64,000 bases of DNA from Enterobacter sp. Cy-643 (GCF_011752815.1 NZ_VWWV01000001.1:558001-622000), one strand, 5' to 3'; shown: positions 37,057 to 46,490, counted from the stretch's first letter. Numbers and translations are program-made. The notes: generated by a model not told the origin, from the letters alone.

Positions 37057-37853
37057 AACGTATCAACGCCTTAACCATTGCCGGAACCGATCCAAGCGGC
37101 GGGGCGGGGATCCAGGCCGATCTGAAAACGTTCTCCGCGCTCGGCGCTTACGGCACTAGCGTCATCACCGCGCTGGTGGCGCAAAATACCCGTGGCGTGC
37201 AGTCCGTTTATCGCATTGAGCCTGAATTTGTGGCGGCGCAGCTGGATTCGGTATTGAGCGATGTGCGCATCGACACCACAAAAATCGGCATGCTGGCAGA
37301 GGCCGATATCGTTGAAGCTGTGGCAGAGCGGCTGGCGTTCTATAAGGCACCAAACGTCGTGCTGGACACGGTGATGCTGGCGAAAAGCGGCGATCCGCTG
37401 CTGGCCCCGTCGGCGGTGGATAGCCTACGCCGGAAGCTATTGCCGCATGTCGCGCTGATCACGCCCAATCTTCCGGAAGCGGCAGCGCTGCTGGATGCTC
37501 CCCACGCGCGCAGTGAAAAAGAGATGCGCGATCAGGGTGAAGCTTTACTGGCAATGGGCTGCGAAGCTGTGCTGATGAAAGGCGGGCACCTCGAGGATGC
37601 AGAAAGTCCGGACTGGCTGTTTACCCGTCACGATGTACAGCGCTTTACCGCGCCTCGCGTACAGACAAAAAACACCCACGGCACCGGCTGTACTTTATCT
37701 GCCGCGCTGGCTGCGCTGCGTCCTCGCCATGATGGCTGGGCGCAAACCGTGGCTGCAGCAAAAATATGGTTATCGAAGGCGCTGGCGCAGGCGGATTCGC
37801 TGGAAGTTGGGCACGGCATTGGCCCGGTACATCATTTTCACGAATGGTGGTAA
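37053..37853 (+). CDS. thiD: Hydroxymethylpyrimidine/phosphomethylpyrimidine kinase
   Basis: 266 residues from ATG 37053, coupled to thiM by an ATGA overlap. Its beginning [29 protein letters not shown] is the ThiD signature. The anion hole [16 protein letters not shown] lies near residue 211. It phosphorylates HMP and HMP-phosphate to HMP-pyrophosphate, the pyrimidine half of thiamine. It shares riboswitch control with thiM. A longer frame upstream inside thiM has no family similarity. Confidence 0.97.
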   Translation: MKRINALTIAGTDPSGGAGIQADLKTFSALGAYGTSVITALVAQNTRGVQSVYRIEPEFVAAQLDSVLSDVRIDTTKIGMLAEADIVEAVAERLAFYKAPNVVLDTVMLAKSGDPLLAPSAVDSLRRKLLPHVALITPNLPEAAALLDAPHARSEKEMRDQGEALLAMGCEAVLMKGGHLEDAESPDWLFTRHDVQRFTAPRVQTKNTHGTGCTLSAALAALRPRHDGWAQTVAAAKIWLSKALAQADSLEVGHGIGPVHHFHEWW

Positions 37854-37885
37854 CTGTCGGTTAAGAGAGAAGTTTTTCGCCAGCG

Positions 37886-37902
37886 TAGTACCAGTGGTAC
37901 TA
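37886..37902. promoter_or_regulatory. Perfect palindrome and promoter of yegW (GntR-type operator)
   Basis: TAGTACC-AGT-GGTACTA is a perfect 7-3-7 inverted repeat. A good -10 sequence, TATACT, overlaps its end (37901-37906). GntR/HutC regulators bind such GGTA-centred palindromes, so autoregulation by YegW is likely. Confidence 0.65.
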
Positions 37903-37939
37903 TACTGGCTTCATCTTCCCTGCCGGACAATTGCGTACC

Positions 37940-38686
37940 ATGGAACAGGCTCATCACCAGTTAGTTGAACAGCTCAGGCACCGCTTTGCCGCCCCGGATA
38001 ACGCTCCTCTGTACCTCAAGTTTGTCGAAACGGTAAAAGATGCAGTGCGCGCGGGCCTGTTGCCGCAGGGTAATATCCTGCCTGGGGAGCGCGATCTCAG
38101 CCAGCTTACGGGGGTGTCACGCATTACCGTGCGCAAGGCGATGCAGGCGCTGGAAGATGAAGGCGTAGTGACACGTTCGCGCGGCTACGGGACGCAAATT
38201 AACGCGACGTTTGAGTATTCGCTGAAAGAGGCCCGGGGCTTTTCACAGCAGGTTGTGCTCCGGGGTAAAAAGCCAAATACGCTGTGGGTGAACAAACGCG
38301 TGGTGAAATGCCCGGCAGACGTGGCGGAACAGCTCGCGATCCCGGCGGAAAGCGAGGTTTTTCTGCTGAAGCGCATTCGCTATGTGGATGAGGATGCGGT
38401 GTCTATCGAAGAGTCTTATGTGCCGACCGGGCTGATTGCCGACCCGGATGAGATTGGCGTTTCGCTGTACGACTACTTCCGCAGCCAGAACATTATTCCG
38501 CAGCGCACGCGCAGCCGGGTCAGTGCCAGAATGCCGGACAGTGAATTTCAGTCGCACATCAAACTGGAAACGCCGGTGCCGGTTTTGGTTATCAAACAGG
38601 TGGCGTTCGACCCGCATAACCGGCCCATTGAGTACAGCATCAGCCACTGCCGCAGCGATTTATACGTTTTCGTCTGCGAGGAGTAA
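37940..38686 (+). CDS. yegW: GntR family transcriptional regulator YegW
   Basis: 248 residues from ATG 37940. A GntR winged helix (residues about 18-88, LPGERDLSQLTGVSRITVRKAMQALEDEGVVTRSRGYGT) is followed by a UTRA effector domain of the HutC subfamily (ARGFSQQVVLRGKKPNTLWVNK to HCRSDLYVFVCEE). It matches E. coli YegW nearly throughout. It is convergent with the yegTUV genes and overlaps the yegV end by 27 bases. The likely targets are yegTUV and itself; the ligand is probably a nucleoside or sugar phosphate, not established. Confidence 0.93.
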   Translation: MEQAHHQLVEQLRHRFAAPDNAPLYLKFVETVKDAVRAGLLPQGNILPGERDLSQLTGVSRITVRKAMQALEDEGVVTRSRGYGTQINATFEYSLKEARGFSQQVVLRGKKPNTLWVNKRVVKCPADVAEQLAIPAESEVFLLKRIRYVDEDAVSIEESYVPTGLIADPDEIGVSLYDYFRSQNIIPQRTRSRVSARMPDSEFQSHIKLETPVPVLVIKQVAFDPHNRPIEYSISHCRSDLYVFVCEE

Positions 38687-39640
38687 GGTTTGCTCAAGCT
38701 GCGCGAGTTTTGGCGCGCAGTCCCCGCCCCGGTGGCCGACCACATAGCTGGCTACCGCATTGCCGAGGCTGACCGATTCTTCCAGGCTCCAGCCCGCCGC
38801 CAGGCCTGCAATTGTGCCGCCCGCGTGGCTGTCGCCCGCGCCGATGGTATCCACGACGGCAGTCGGGAAGGGCGCAGCGATTCCCATGCCATTGCCGTCA
38901 GCAAACCACGCGCCGTCCTTATCTAAACGCACAATCAGCGGGCTGCCGTAGCGAGCGAGCCATGCGCGGCAAATCGCTTCAATATTTTCTGCCGCCACCT
39001 CAAGCCATTCGGCAACAATTGCCGCTTCCTGGCGGTTGAGCGAAACAATTGGCTTGCAGGCCATAATCCGCGCCAGCAGAGGTTGCGGGATATCTGCAAT
39101 ACGCGGGCCAAAGTCGATGAACGGGGTAATTGCCCGCAGCGACTCCAGCCAGCCAACGAGCAGCTCCGCACCCGGCCCGGCAAGCTGGTAGCCAGAGAGC
39201 GAGAGCAGGCTACCTGGCGGGATGGTCAGGCCGTCAAGCCAGGCCTGATTCCACTGATGCTCGACGCCGCGAAACGACATAAAGGTGCGTTCGCCGTCGG
39301 GTTCGACCAGCGCCAGGCACCAGCCGTTGTCTCCCGTATCGGTGTGGATCTCGCTGCGGATGTGCTGTTTTTCCAGGCTGTTGCGAATAATATCGGCCCA
39401 GGTGCCCTGGCCAATTGGCAGCGCGTTCTGCGAGTCAATGCCGAGGCGCGAAAGCGTGATGGCGATGTTCAGCGCGCAGCCGCCAATGTTCACGCCCTGC
39501 TGATGCAGTTCGATATCGCAGCCGCGCCACGGGAGGGCGTAGGCGTCGGCGATGACGTCAATCACCGCCGAACCGAGCACGCAAACCGGGCGCTGAGCCT
39601 GCAGCTGGGGCAGTTTGCTCCGCAGCTCATTGGGCTTCAT
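38660..39640 (-). CDS. yegV: PfkB family sugar kinase YegV
   Basis: 326 residues of the ribokinase/PfkB family. Its N-terminus has the sugar-binding pattern VCVLGSAVIDVIAD and GVNIGGCALNIAITLSRLG. The C-terminal motif VDTIGAGDSHAGGTIAGLA (near residue 260) carries the catalytic aspartate. It probably phosphorylates a nucleoside or sugar imported by YegT. It overlaps yegU by 14 bases and yegW at the 3' end by 27. Last gene of the yegTUV unit. Confidence 0.92.
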   Translation of the reverse strand: MKPNELRSKLPQLQAQRPVCVLGSAVIDVIADAYALPWRGCDIELHQQGVNIGGCALNIAITLSRLGIDSQNALPIGQGTWADIIRNSLEKQHIRSEIHTDTGDNGWCLALVEPDGERTFMSFRGVEHQWNQAWLDGLTIPPGSLLSLSGYQLAGPGAELLVGWLESLRAITPFIDFGPRIADIPQPLLARIMACKPIVSLNRQEAAIVAEWLEVAAENIEAICRAWLARYGSPLIVRLDKDGAWFADGNGMGIAAPFPTAVVDTIGAGDSHAGGTIAGLAAGWSLEESVSLGNAVASYVVGHRGGDCAPKLAQLEQTLLLADENV

Positions 39641-40640
39641 GGCTGGCCTCTCTTTGCTGGCGGTAAGCTATAAAAATGCGGCTGTAGCACGTGAAGTCGA
39701 GCTGGTTCTCTTCATCCAGTTCCTGTTTCAGCGCAGGATCGATGCTTTCCACGCCGTTAAGGGCTCCGCAGATAGCCGTGGCCATCGCGCCGATGGTGTC
39801 GGTGTCTCCGCCGAGGTTAGCGCACAGGATGGCGCAGCGGTTAGGGTCGGTTTTCGCCAGTTCGACCATCGCAATCGCCGCCGGTACCGACTCAACGGTG
39901 CTGGTACCGGTACCGACCAGCTGGTAAATATCTTCCATGGCGGATTCTGTACCGCGCGCTTTTCTTGCCACGCCCAGCGCTAATTCCAGGCGTGCCGCGA
40001 GGGAAGCACTAAACGTCGTGATGCGTTTTTCCTGCGCGTGGCGGGCAATGGACGGCAGTTCATCGCAAATTATTGCCCAGCTTGCGCCGTCGATAGCGCG
40101 GGAAATGGCCCAGGCAATAACGACCGCCCCGGCAATGGCCAGATCTGATTTGTGCGTCGGGCTCGAAGCTAACGCGACCTCGTCCACAAACTCATCGAGA
40201 CTGGCCGTGGGCAGCAGGCAGCCAAGCGGGGAGGCTCGCATCGCCGCCCCGTTGGTTACGCCATTGTTTTCCAGCTCGCTTACCGGCGTGCCTTGTTTAA
40301 TCGCATTCAGGGCTATTTTCGACGTCGGGCCGAGCACGTTTTTATTAAACGCATCAAACCCTTCTGCCCACGCCAGAATATGGCGACCAATGGCGTCCGG
40401 GTTGATAGCCCCGTGGTGCTCGATGATGGCGTCCGCCAGCGCCAGCGCCATTGAGGTGTCATCGGTAAACTTAGCGCGGGCAAAATAACAGGCGGCGTTG
40501 TTTTCTGCCGGGCCCGGCAGGAATTTGTCTATCCAGCCGAAGTGGGCCTTCACCCGCGAGCGCGGCCACAGTTCGGACGGCATTCCCATCGCGTCACCTA
40601 ACATCTGGCCGTAAAAGGCTCCCAGAATACGATTTTCCAT
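39627..40640 (-). CDS. yegU: ADP-ribosylglycohydrolase family protein YegU
   Basis: 337 residues of the DraG/ARH-type fold. Metal-binding patterns are present: GAFYGQMLGDAMGMPSE at the start, KFTDDTSMALALADA near residue 57 and NLGGDTDTIGAMATAICGAL near 288. Such enzymes remove ADP-ribose from proteins or hydrolyse related N-glycosides. Between a nucleoside-type transporter and a kinase, hydrolysis of an ADP-ribosyl-like or nucleoside substrate fits. It is coupled to yegV by overlap and follows yegT by two bases. Confidence 0.92.
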   Translation of the reverse strand: MENRILGAFYGQMLGDAMGMPSELWPRSRVKAHFGWIDKFLPGPAENNAACYFARAKFTDDTSMALALADAIIEHHGAINPDAIGRHILAWAEGFDAFNKNVLGPTSKIALNAIKQGTPVSELENNGVTNGAAMRASPLGCLLPTASLDEFVDEVALASSPTHKSDLAIAGAVVIAWAISRAIDGASWAIICDELPSIARHAQEKRITTFSASLAARLELALGVARKARGTESAMEDIYQLVGTGTSTVESVPAAIAMVELAKTDPNRCAILCANLGGDTDTIGAMATAICGALNGVESIDPALKQELDEENQLDFTCYSRIFIAYRQQREASHEAQ

Positions 40641-40642
40641 TG

Positions 40643-41920
40643 TTACGCTTCCTTTAATACTTTTTCAGATTCATCGCCGGTCACGGCGATGGCAGCAATC
40701 TCTTTGTCCGACTCGCGGAAGAAGACCATGAACAGCACGGCGATGACGGCAATCATTATTGCGCCAAAGCCCCACATCCCCGCCCAGTTAAAGGTCTGGC
40801 CGTTAACCGGCGAGGGGTAAGCAAACATTTTTTCCATCATTTTTCCGCCGAGGCTGTAGCCCAGCAGGCTGCCGAAGCCCTGGCAGCAAAGGGTGATCAG
40901 CCCCTGCGCGGCCGTACGCATGTACACCGGGGACTTCTTGTCTACGTAAATGTAGGCGGTGACGTAGTAGAAGTCGTAGCTCACGCCGTGCAGCAGAATG
41001 CCGAGGAACAGCAGGCCATAGGTGAACAGGTGCGAGGCGTCGCCGTACACAAAGAAGCCGTAGCGAATGGCGGCGGTGATCAAGCCCAGCAGCAGAACCT
41101 TTTTAATACCAAAGCGCTTAGTGAAGAACGGCAGCGCCAGCATAAAGAAGATTTCTGAGAACTGGCCGAGCGTCATCCAGCCCGTGGCGTTGTGCATCCC
41201 GACTTCGGTCAGGTAGCCGTTGGCGAAGATGTAGTAAAACGCCAGCGGCATCGCGAACAGGAAGGAACAGAAGAAGAAGACCAGGAAATTTTTGTCCTTC
41301 AGCAGAACGATGGCATCCAGGCCCAGCATCACCTTCAGGCTGAGCTTGCCGGTGCTTTTCGGCGGGGTGTTCGGCAGGAAGAACGCGAACATGCCTAACA
41401 CAACCGAGCTAATGGCAGTGATCAGCAGCGGCACGTTGGTCGGAGAGATATCGCTAAAGCCCAGCATCTGCGGCAGGAAGCCACACACTATCCCGGAGGC
41501 AATCCAGCCGATGGTACCCATCACGCGAATACGCGGGAAATCACGCTCCACGTCGTCGACGTTGGAAAACGCGATGCTGTTGGTCAGCGCAATCGTTGGC
41601 ATATAGGTGAGCGAGTAAGCCAGCAGCAGCGGGAAGAAATAAACAAACTCCGTTTGCTGAGCGGCAAGATACATCAGTCCGGCACCAACAAACATCAGCA
41701 GCGCCAGCACTTTTTGCGCGGCGAAGAAGCGGTCGGTCAGCGAGCCGACCAGGATAGGAGACAAAATAGCAGCGATGGCGGTGCAGGCGTAGGACCAGCC
41801 GATTTCTCCGGCTGTAAAACCACTTTTGTTGAGGAACAGCCACAGGGGCACAAACCAGGCGCCCCAGATAAACCATTCCATAAACATCATGAACGAAAGG
41901 CTAATCGTTGTACGTTTCAT
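40643..41920 (-). CDS. yegT: Nucleoside:H+ symporter family transporter YegT
   Basis: 425 residues from ATG 41920 (MKRTTISLSFMMFMEWFIWGAWFVPLW), preceded by AAGG. Upstream in-frame codons reach 41962 but have no ribosome site. Twelve membrane helices are expected, of the NupG/XapB nucleoside transporter family. It probably imports the substrate that YegU and YegV process. Three direct GGTAT elements (41961-41989, read on the minus strand) lie upstream of the start and could be binding half-sites for YegW. Confidence 0.92.
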   Translation of the reverse strand: MKRTTISLSFMMFMEWFIWGAWFVPLWLFLNKSGFTAGEIGWSYACTAIAAILSPILVGSLTDRFFAAQKVLALLMFVGAGLMYLAAQQTEFVYFFPLLLAYSLTYMPTIALTNSIAFSNVDDVERDFPRIRVMGTIGWIASGIVCGFLPQMLGFSDISPTNVPLLITAISSVVLGMFAFFLPNTPPKSTGKLSLKVMLGLDAIVLLKDKNFLVFFFCSFLFAMPLAFYYIFANGYLTEVGMHNATGWMTLGQFSEIFFMLALPFFTKRFGIKKVLLLGLITAAIRYGFFVYGDASHLFTYGLLFLGILLHGVSYDFYYVTAYIYVDKKSPVYMRTAAQGLITLCCQGFGSLLGYSLGGKMMEKMFAYPSPVNGQTFNWAGMWGFGAIMIAVIAVLFMVFFRESDKEIAAIAVTGDESEKVLKEA

Positions 41921-42193
41921 GCTCAGGACCTTCATGACAGGTGTAGGGTGTGCCTTAACCATACCAATGAATAATACCTTTTAAATACCTTTGCGTCGAT
42001 TCTATGATCGCCCTTGCAAAAATAGCCGGGTGGCCACCTGGCTTTACTCCTGGAAAGGAGGCAAAAGTGCGCTCGAACTGGCAAATCCACGCCGTCGGTA
42101 CCAGGCTTAGTGCGGCCGGTTTTTTAGACCCGGCAGAACAGGATTTTTCATGCGCAGCGGGCAGGGGGCTCGCTGCCTTTACGGGAGCGTATT

Positions 42194-43246
42194 ATGACTG
42201 ATATTGCGCAGTTGCTTGGCAAAGATGCCGACGGCTTGTTACAGCATCGTTGTATGACTATTCCGGCAGACCAGCTTTATCTGCCCGGCTCGGACTACGT
42301 TGACAGGGTGATGGTGGATAACAATCGCCCGCCGGCGGTGCTGCGAAACATGCAGACGCTGTACAACACCGGGCGTCTGGCCGGCACCGGCTACCTTTCT
42401 ATTCTTCCCGTCGACCAGGGCGTTGAACACTCGGCGGGGGCTTCTTTCGCTGCAAATCCACTCTACTTCGATCCGAAAAACATCGTTGAGCTGGCCATCG
42501 AGGCGGGCTGTAACTGCGTGGCTTCTACTTACGGCGTGCTGGCTTCGGTGTCTCGCCGCTATGCCCACCGCATTCCGTTCCTCGTGAAGCTTAATCACAA
42601 TGAAACCCTCAGCTACCCGACCACCTATGACCAGACGTTGTACGCCAGCGTTGAGCAGGCCTTCAACATGGGCGCCGTTGCTGTCGGGGCCACGATTTAT
42701 TTTGGCTCGCCGGAATCCCGCCGCCAGATAGAAGAGATCTCCGCCGCCTTTGAGCGCGCGCATGAGCTAGGCCTGGTCACCGTCCTGTGGGCCTATCTGC
42801 GTAACTCCGCGTTTAAAAAAGACGGGGTGGATTACCACGTCAGCGCCGACTTAACCGGCCAGGCGAACCACCTGGCGGCGACCATCGGGGCCGATATCGT
42901 GAAGCAGAAAATGGCGGAGAATAATGGCGGCTATAAAGCGGTAAACTTTGGCTACACCGACGAAAAAGTTTACAGCAAGCTGACCACCGAAAACCCTATC
43001 GACCTGGTGCGCTACCAGCTGGCTAATTGCTACATGGGCCGCGCCGGCCTTATCAACTCTGGTGGTGCTGCAGGCGGTGAAACTGACCTGGCCGATGCGG
43101 TGCGTACGGCGGTGATCAACAAACGTGCGGGCGGTATGGGGCTGATTCTGGGGCGCAAAGCGTTCAAGAAATCAATGCCCGAGGGCGTGAAGCTGATCAA
43201 CGCCGTGCAGGATGTTTATCTGAATGAGAAAGTGACTATCGCTTAA
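42194..43246 (+). CDS. fbaB: Class I fructose-bisphosphate aldolase FbaB
   Basis: 350 residues, the E. coli length. It is a DhnA-type Schiff-base aldolase that cleaves or forms fructose-1,6-bisphosphate, and in E. coli is favoured during gluconeogenesis. Recognisable stretches are [25 protein letters not shown] and [21 protein letters not shown]. The start at ATG 42194 follows GGGAGCG. It is divergent from yegT with about 270 bases between, which hold only leader sequence including a CTCCT/AGGAG inverted pair at about 42047-42060. A terminator follows. Confidence 0.96.
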   Translation: MTDIAQLLGKDADGLLQHRCMTIPADQLYLPGSDYVDRVMVDNNRPPAVLRNMQTLYNTGRLAGTGYLSILPVDQGVEHSAGASFAANPLYFDPKNIVELAIEAGCNCVASTYGVLASVSRRYAHRIPFLVKLNHNETLSYPTTYDQTLYASVEQAFNMGAVAVGATIYFGSPESRRQIEEISAAFERAHELGLVTVLWAYLRNSAFKKDGVDYHVSADLTGQANHLAATIGADIVKQKMAENNGGYKAVNFGYTDEKVYSKLTTENPIDLVRYQLANCYMGRAGLINSGGAAGGETDLADAVRTAVINKRAGGMGLILGRKAFKKSMPEGVKLINAVQDVYLNEKVTIA

Positions 43247-43266
43247 GCTCTGTTGAGTAAGGTTAT

Positions 43267-43293
43267 AAAGCCCTCTTTTATGAGGGCTTTTTT
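43267..43293 (+). terminator. Terminator of fbaB
   Basis: AAAGCCCTC (43267-43275) pairs with GAGGGCTTT (43282-43290) and runs into TTTTTT. A near-ideal rho-independent terminator 21 bases after the stop. Confidence 0.92.
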
Positions 43294-43325
43294 ATGCGAA
43301 TTTTTATACTGTGGCATTATTACCC

Positions 43326-43455
43326 TAACCCTCTCCCTGGAAGGGAGAGAGGATAAAATATTCCCCAGTGCTTTTTTACTCCCTCTCCCTTTTGGGAGGA
43401 GAGAGAAAATCATATTCCCTGTCACCTGTTTTCTGCCTCTCCCCAAGGGATAAGG
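43326..43455. repeat. Cluster of degenerate CCCTCTCCC palindromes
   Basis: Three related units lie in tandem between fbaB and yegS: CTCTCCCT/AGGGAGAG at 43331-43349, CCCTCTCCCTTTTGGGAGGAGAG at 43381-43403, and CCTCTCCCCAAGGGATAAGGGG near 43436. They belong to the same family as those at 14687 and 24944. Confidence 0.75.
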
Positions 43456-43479
43456 GGAAACAAACAGCCTCGTGCTGGC

Positions 43480-44379
43480 TTACCCCAATAGCGGGCAATT
43501 AGGCGGTAAACGACAGGCCAGCGCATTCGGATGCACTTCAATGCGAAAATGCCGTCCGCTCAGCGGTTCCCCGTCCAGGTTAAAGGTAATATCGTGCGGG
43601 GCTGAAATCTCAAACCAGGCCGATTTCCCTTCAATAATGTTCGGGTTTTCATCCGGGCGCGTCAGCGTCGTTAGCAGCGCAGGAAACAGGTCTTCACTGG
43701 TGAATATCCGCAGCTCAAGCAGCCCGTCGTTGATCAGCGCCTCCGGGCAAAGCTGTTGCCCGCCGCCGGCCTGGCGACCGTTGCCGATGCCAATCACCAG
43801 CGCGTCTCCCTGCCAGCTAAAGCCTTCCCCACGAATATCGCAGCGATCCGGTTTCAGCATATCCATGCGCATTAACCCATGAATAAAGTAAGAGACGCCG
43901 CCGAGCGCCGCTTTGAGTTTTTCCGGCGTTTCGGTGGTGATGCGCGTGCCAAATCCACCGGTCGCCATGTTGATGAAGAAGGCTTCTTCGTTGACCTGCA
44001 CCAGGTCGATACTGGCGGCTTTGCCGAACAGCGCGAGGCGCAGCGCTTTTTCAAAGTCTTCCGGAATACCGACGCTGGTGGCGAAGTCATTGGCCGTCCC
44101 TAACGGTAAAATACCCAGCGCCGGGCGACTGTCCGGCGAAAGTTTCGCGAGGCAGGTGGCAATCTCATTGATGGTGCCGTCCCCACCGCCTGCAACCACG
44201 GTTTCTGCACCCTGGGTCAGAGCTTCCTGGATGTAGCGCTCTGCATCACCTTTTTCCCAGGTCACCCTGATATGCAGGGTGTAACCTTCCTCACGCAGCG
44301 TATGCACGGCCTCGCGCAGCTGTGGGTTTCCGGCACCTTTGCCGTTCAGAATTAAAAATGAATGCGGGGATCTCTCCAT
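43480..44379 (-). CDS. yegS: Lipid kinase YegS
   Basis: 299 residues, equal to E. coli YegS. The nucleotide-binding GGGDGT is at residues 64-69 of a diacylglycerol-kinase-like catalytic domain. The C-terminal beta-rich domain includes the LDGEPL motif close to the end. It phosphorylates phosphatidylglycerol or related lipids in vitro. Start at 44379 ([18 protein letters not shown]). It lies between fbaB and the CyaR gene, all as in E. coli apart from the palindromic insert. Confidence 0.95.
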   Translation of the reverse strand: MERSPHSFLILNGKGAGNPQLREAVHTLREEGYTLHIRVTWEKGDAERYIQEALTQGAETVVAGGGDGTINEIATCLAKLSPDSRPALGILPLGTANDFATSVGIPEDFEKALRLALFGKAASIDLVQVNEEAFFINMATGGFGTRITTETPEKLKAALGGVSYFIHGLMRMDMLKPDRCDIRGEGFSWQGDALVIGIGNGRQAGGGQQLCPEALINDGLLELRIFTSEDLFPALLTTLTRPDENPNIIEGKSAWFEISAPHDITFNLDGEPLSGRHFRIEVHPNALACRLPPNCPLLG

Positions 44380-44458
44380 GACTTACCTCAGAAAAGTGAG
44401 CATTATCAAAGTGTAGAGCAAAGTTGGTTCGGGGGAGTAAGAACTGGCTGAATCAGCG

Positions 44459-44546
44459 AAAAAAAGAAAGCCTGCGCAAGGGAGATTGCGCAGGCCAAGG
44501 AGGTGGTTCCTGGTACAGCTAGCATTTATGGGTTATGTTTTTCAGC
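44459..44546 (-). ncRNA. cyaR: CyaR (RyeE) Hfq-dependent small RNA
   Basis: The minus strand reads GCTGAAAAACATAACCCATA at 44546 downward, then GCTAGCTGTACCAGGAACC and ACCTCCTTGGCCTG, which is the E. coli CyaR sequence with one A fewer and an altered terminator stem. The seed CATAACCC and the anti-Shine-Dalgarno CCACCTCC are intact. The terminator is GCCTGCGCAA/TTGCGCAGGC with a poly-T tail. CyaR represses ompX, nadE, luxS and yqaE mRNAs when cAMP is high. Position next to yegQ matches E. coli. Confidence 0.95.
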
Positions 44547-44579
44547 TTGCGTATAATAACGTTATCTTGTGTAACCGTA

Positions 44580-44595
44580 TGTGATCGGTTTCTAA
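44580..44595 (-). promoter_or_regulatory. CRP-like site of the cyaR promoter
   Basis: On the minus strand TTAGA-AACCGA-TCACA has one good half-site (TCACA) and six-base spacing. Its centre is 41.5 bases before the CyaR 5' end, the class II position. A TATTAT -10 sits at 44553-44558. Confidence 0.7.
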
Positions 44596-44629
44596 GAATG
44601 GTCTTAGCGCGAAAAATAACCCAAATTCA

Positions 44630-45991
44630 CTAGTTTGCGTGCGGTTTACGGGTTGTCTGACCAGAGAGGTTGCGCATTAGCAGAGCATAATCCAGCGCTA
44701 TCTCCTGAGGTACAGGCATCCATACGGTATGCCCGTCGCCCGGGGCCACCTCTATCGGCTGGGCCTTGCCGTTTTCCAGCGTTTCCAGCGTAAAGGTGAT
44801 GTTGCCCTGTGGGGTCATCATTTCCAGGCTGTCGCCCAGCAGGAATTTGTTTTTCACCGCCACGGCAGCCAGGTCACCACGGCGTTCGCCGGTAAACTCG
44901 CCCACAAATTGCTGGCTCTCGGAAATGGAGTGACCATACTCGTAATTCTGGTGGCTGTCGTGGGTATGGCGGCGCAGAAAACCTTCGGTATAGCCGCGGT
45001 GGGCCAGGCCTTCCAGCGTTTGCAGCAGCGTAGGATCAAACGGCTTGCCCGCAGCGGCATCGTCAATGGCGCGGCGATACACCTGCGCGGTGCGTGCACA
45101 GTAGTAGTAGGACTTGGTGCGGCCCTCGATTTTCAGCGAATGCACGCCCATTTTGGTCAGGCGCTCCACGTGCTCGATGGCGCGCAGATCTTTTGAGTTC
45201 ATGATGTAGGTGCCGTGCTCGTCTTCAAAAGCGGTCATGTACTCGCCCGGACGTTTGGCTTCTTCCACCATAAACACTTTGTCCGTTGGCGCACCGACGC
45301 CCAGCGTAGGCTCAACGTTTTGTACCGGAATCGGCTCGTGCACGTGGACGATATTGCCGATGTCGTCTTCTTTGCCTTCCTGAACCTTATATTCCCAGCG
45401 GCAGGCGTTGGTGCAGGTCCCCTGGTTAGGATCGCGTTTGTTGATATAGCCGGAAAGCAGACAGCGGCCCGAGTACGCCATGCACAGCGCGCCGTGGACG
45501 AATATCTCCAGCTCCATTTCAGGTACCTGTTCGCGGATTTCGGCGATTTCTTCCAGCGAAAGCTCGCGGGAAAGGATGACGCGCGTCAGCCCCATTTGCT
45601 TCCAGAACTTCACCGTCGCCCAGTTAACGGCGTTAGCCTGCACCGAGAGATGAATATCCATCTCCGGGAACGCCTCGCGCACCATCATGATAAGCCCTGG
45701 ATCGGACATAATCAGCGCATCCGGGCCCATGTCGATAACCGGCTTAAGATCGCGAATAAAGGTTTTCAGCTTGGCGTTATGCGGGGCAATGTTCACTACC
45801 ACGTAGAATTTTTTACCCAGCGCGTGGGCTTCGTTGATCCCGAGCTGGAGGTTTTCGTGGTTGAATTCGTTATTGCGCACGCGCAGCGAGTAGCGAGGCT
45901 GGCCCGCGTAGACGGCGTCTGCGCCGTAGGCGAAAGCGTAACGCATGTTTTTCAGCGTTCCCGCCGGGGAGAGGAGTTCCGGTTTAAACAT
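44630..45991 (-). CDS. yegQ: tRNA hydroxylation protein TrhP / U32 family protein YegQ
   Basis: 453 residues from ATG 45991 (MFKPELLSPAGTLKNMRYAFAYG); the frame is open 24 codons further but without family similarity. The U32 peptidase signature EIFVHGALCMAYSGRCLLSG is near residues 162-181, with further cysteines in GTCTNACRWEY that may hold an iron-sulfur cluster. In E. coli this protein is needed for hydroxylation of uridine 34 in tRNA to ho5U, using prephenate as source. It precedes cyaR on the same strand. Confidence 0.95.
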   Translation of the reverse strand: MFKPELLSPAGTLKNMRYAFAYGADAVYAGQPRYSLRVRNNEFNHENLQLGINEAHALGKKFYVVVNIAPHNAKLKTFIRDLKPVIDMGPDALIMSDPGLIMMVREAFPEMDIHLSVQANAVNWATVKFWKQMGLTRVILSRELSLEEIAEIREQVPEMELEIFVHGALCMAYSGRCLLSGYINKRDPNQGTCTNACRWEYKVQEGKEDDIGNIVHVHEPIPVQNVEPTLGVGAPTDKVFMVEEAKRPGEYMTAFEDEHGTYIMNSKDLRAIEHVERLTKMGVHSLKIEGRTKSYYYCARTAQVYRRAIDDAAAGKPFDPTLLQTLEGLAHRGYTEGFLRRHTHDSHQNYEYGHSISESQQFVGEFTGERRGDLAAVAVKNKFLLGDSLEMMTPQGNITFTLETLENGKAQPIEVAPGDGHTVWMPVPQEIALDYALLMRNLSGQTTRKPHAN

Positions 45992-46120
45992 GAAGTTCTC
46001 GGTCTGATAACAGGTCAGAACCGCTCCACCTGGTGAAGCGGCTAAAGTCGAGTGGATTACCACAATTTAAGGGCGGGAATTGTAGCGCCGTGAGGCTGGG
46101 GAGTAAACCGTCTTGCGAAT

Positions 46121-46378
46121 TCAGGCGATGAGCGGGATACCGACAAACAGGAGCGACGCGAAGGCAATATTCTCCGCGTACTCTTTCAGCGCGTCGGTAT
46201 TTTCTTTGAAATGCGCGATAAACTTGTCGAGCGCGGCGACTTCATCCGTCGCCGATATCTCAAAGCCAATTTTTTTAAATCCATCAGCGGTCAACTGTTT
46301 TTTCTCTTCCTCGCCAAGAGATGCCTTCGGGTAGATATTGAAGGCAATGTCTCTGCTATAGAAAACATATTTTTCCAC
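46121..46378 (-). CDS. Hypothetical protein (85 aa), unrecognised
   Basis: I do not recognise it. It starts at GTG 46378, six bases after a strong AAGGAG, and codes for a protein rich in Glu, Lys and Ala (SLGEEEKKQLTADGFKKIGFEISATDEVAALDKFIAHFKENTDALKEYAEN when read across its helices), ending in a hydrophobic tail (FASLLFVGIPLIA). The pattern suggests a small helical cytoplasmic domain anchored by its C-terminus. It lies where E. coli has yegP, but shows no DUF1508 signature. A perfect 20-bp palindrome lies just upstream at 46402-46421. Confidence 0.7.
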   Translation of the reverse strand: MEKYVFYSRDIAFNIYPKASLGEEEKKQLTADGFKKIGFEISATDEVAALDKFIAHFKENTDALKEYAENIAFASLLFVGIPLIA

Positions 46379-46401
46379 GATGGTCTCCTTGACGGGAAGG
46401 C

Positions 46402-46421
46402 GCCGGTCAACGTTGACCGGC
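46402..46421. promoter_or_regulatory. Perfect 20-bp palindrome before the 85-aa gene
   Basis: GCCGGTCAACGTTGACCGGC is its own reverse complement, 24 bases before the GTG start. Next to it CTACG/CGTAG (46422-46437) forms a second hairpin followed by AGTTTTTTT on the plus strand. The palindrome could be an operator or a leader hairpin. Confidence 0.6.
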
Positions 46422-46490
46422 CTACGTTCTATCGTAGAGTTTTTTTAGTTATCTGAGCAGTCTACTAAAAGTAGTCGTCCCGAAGGCGAG

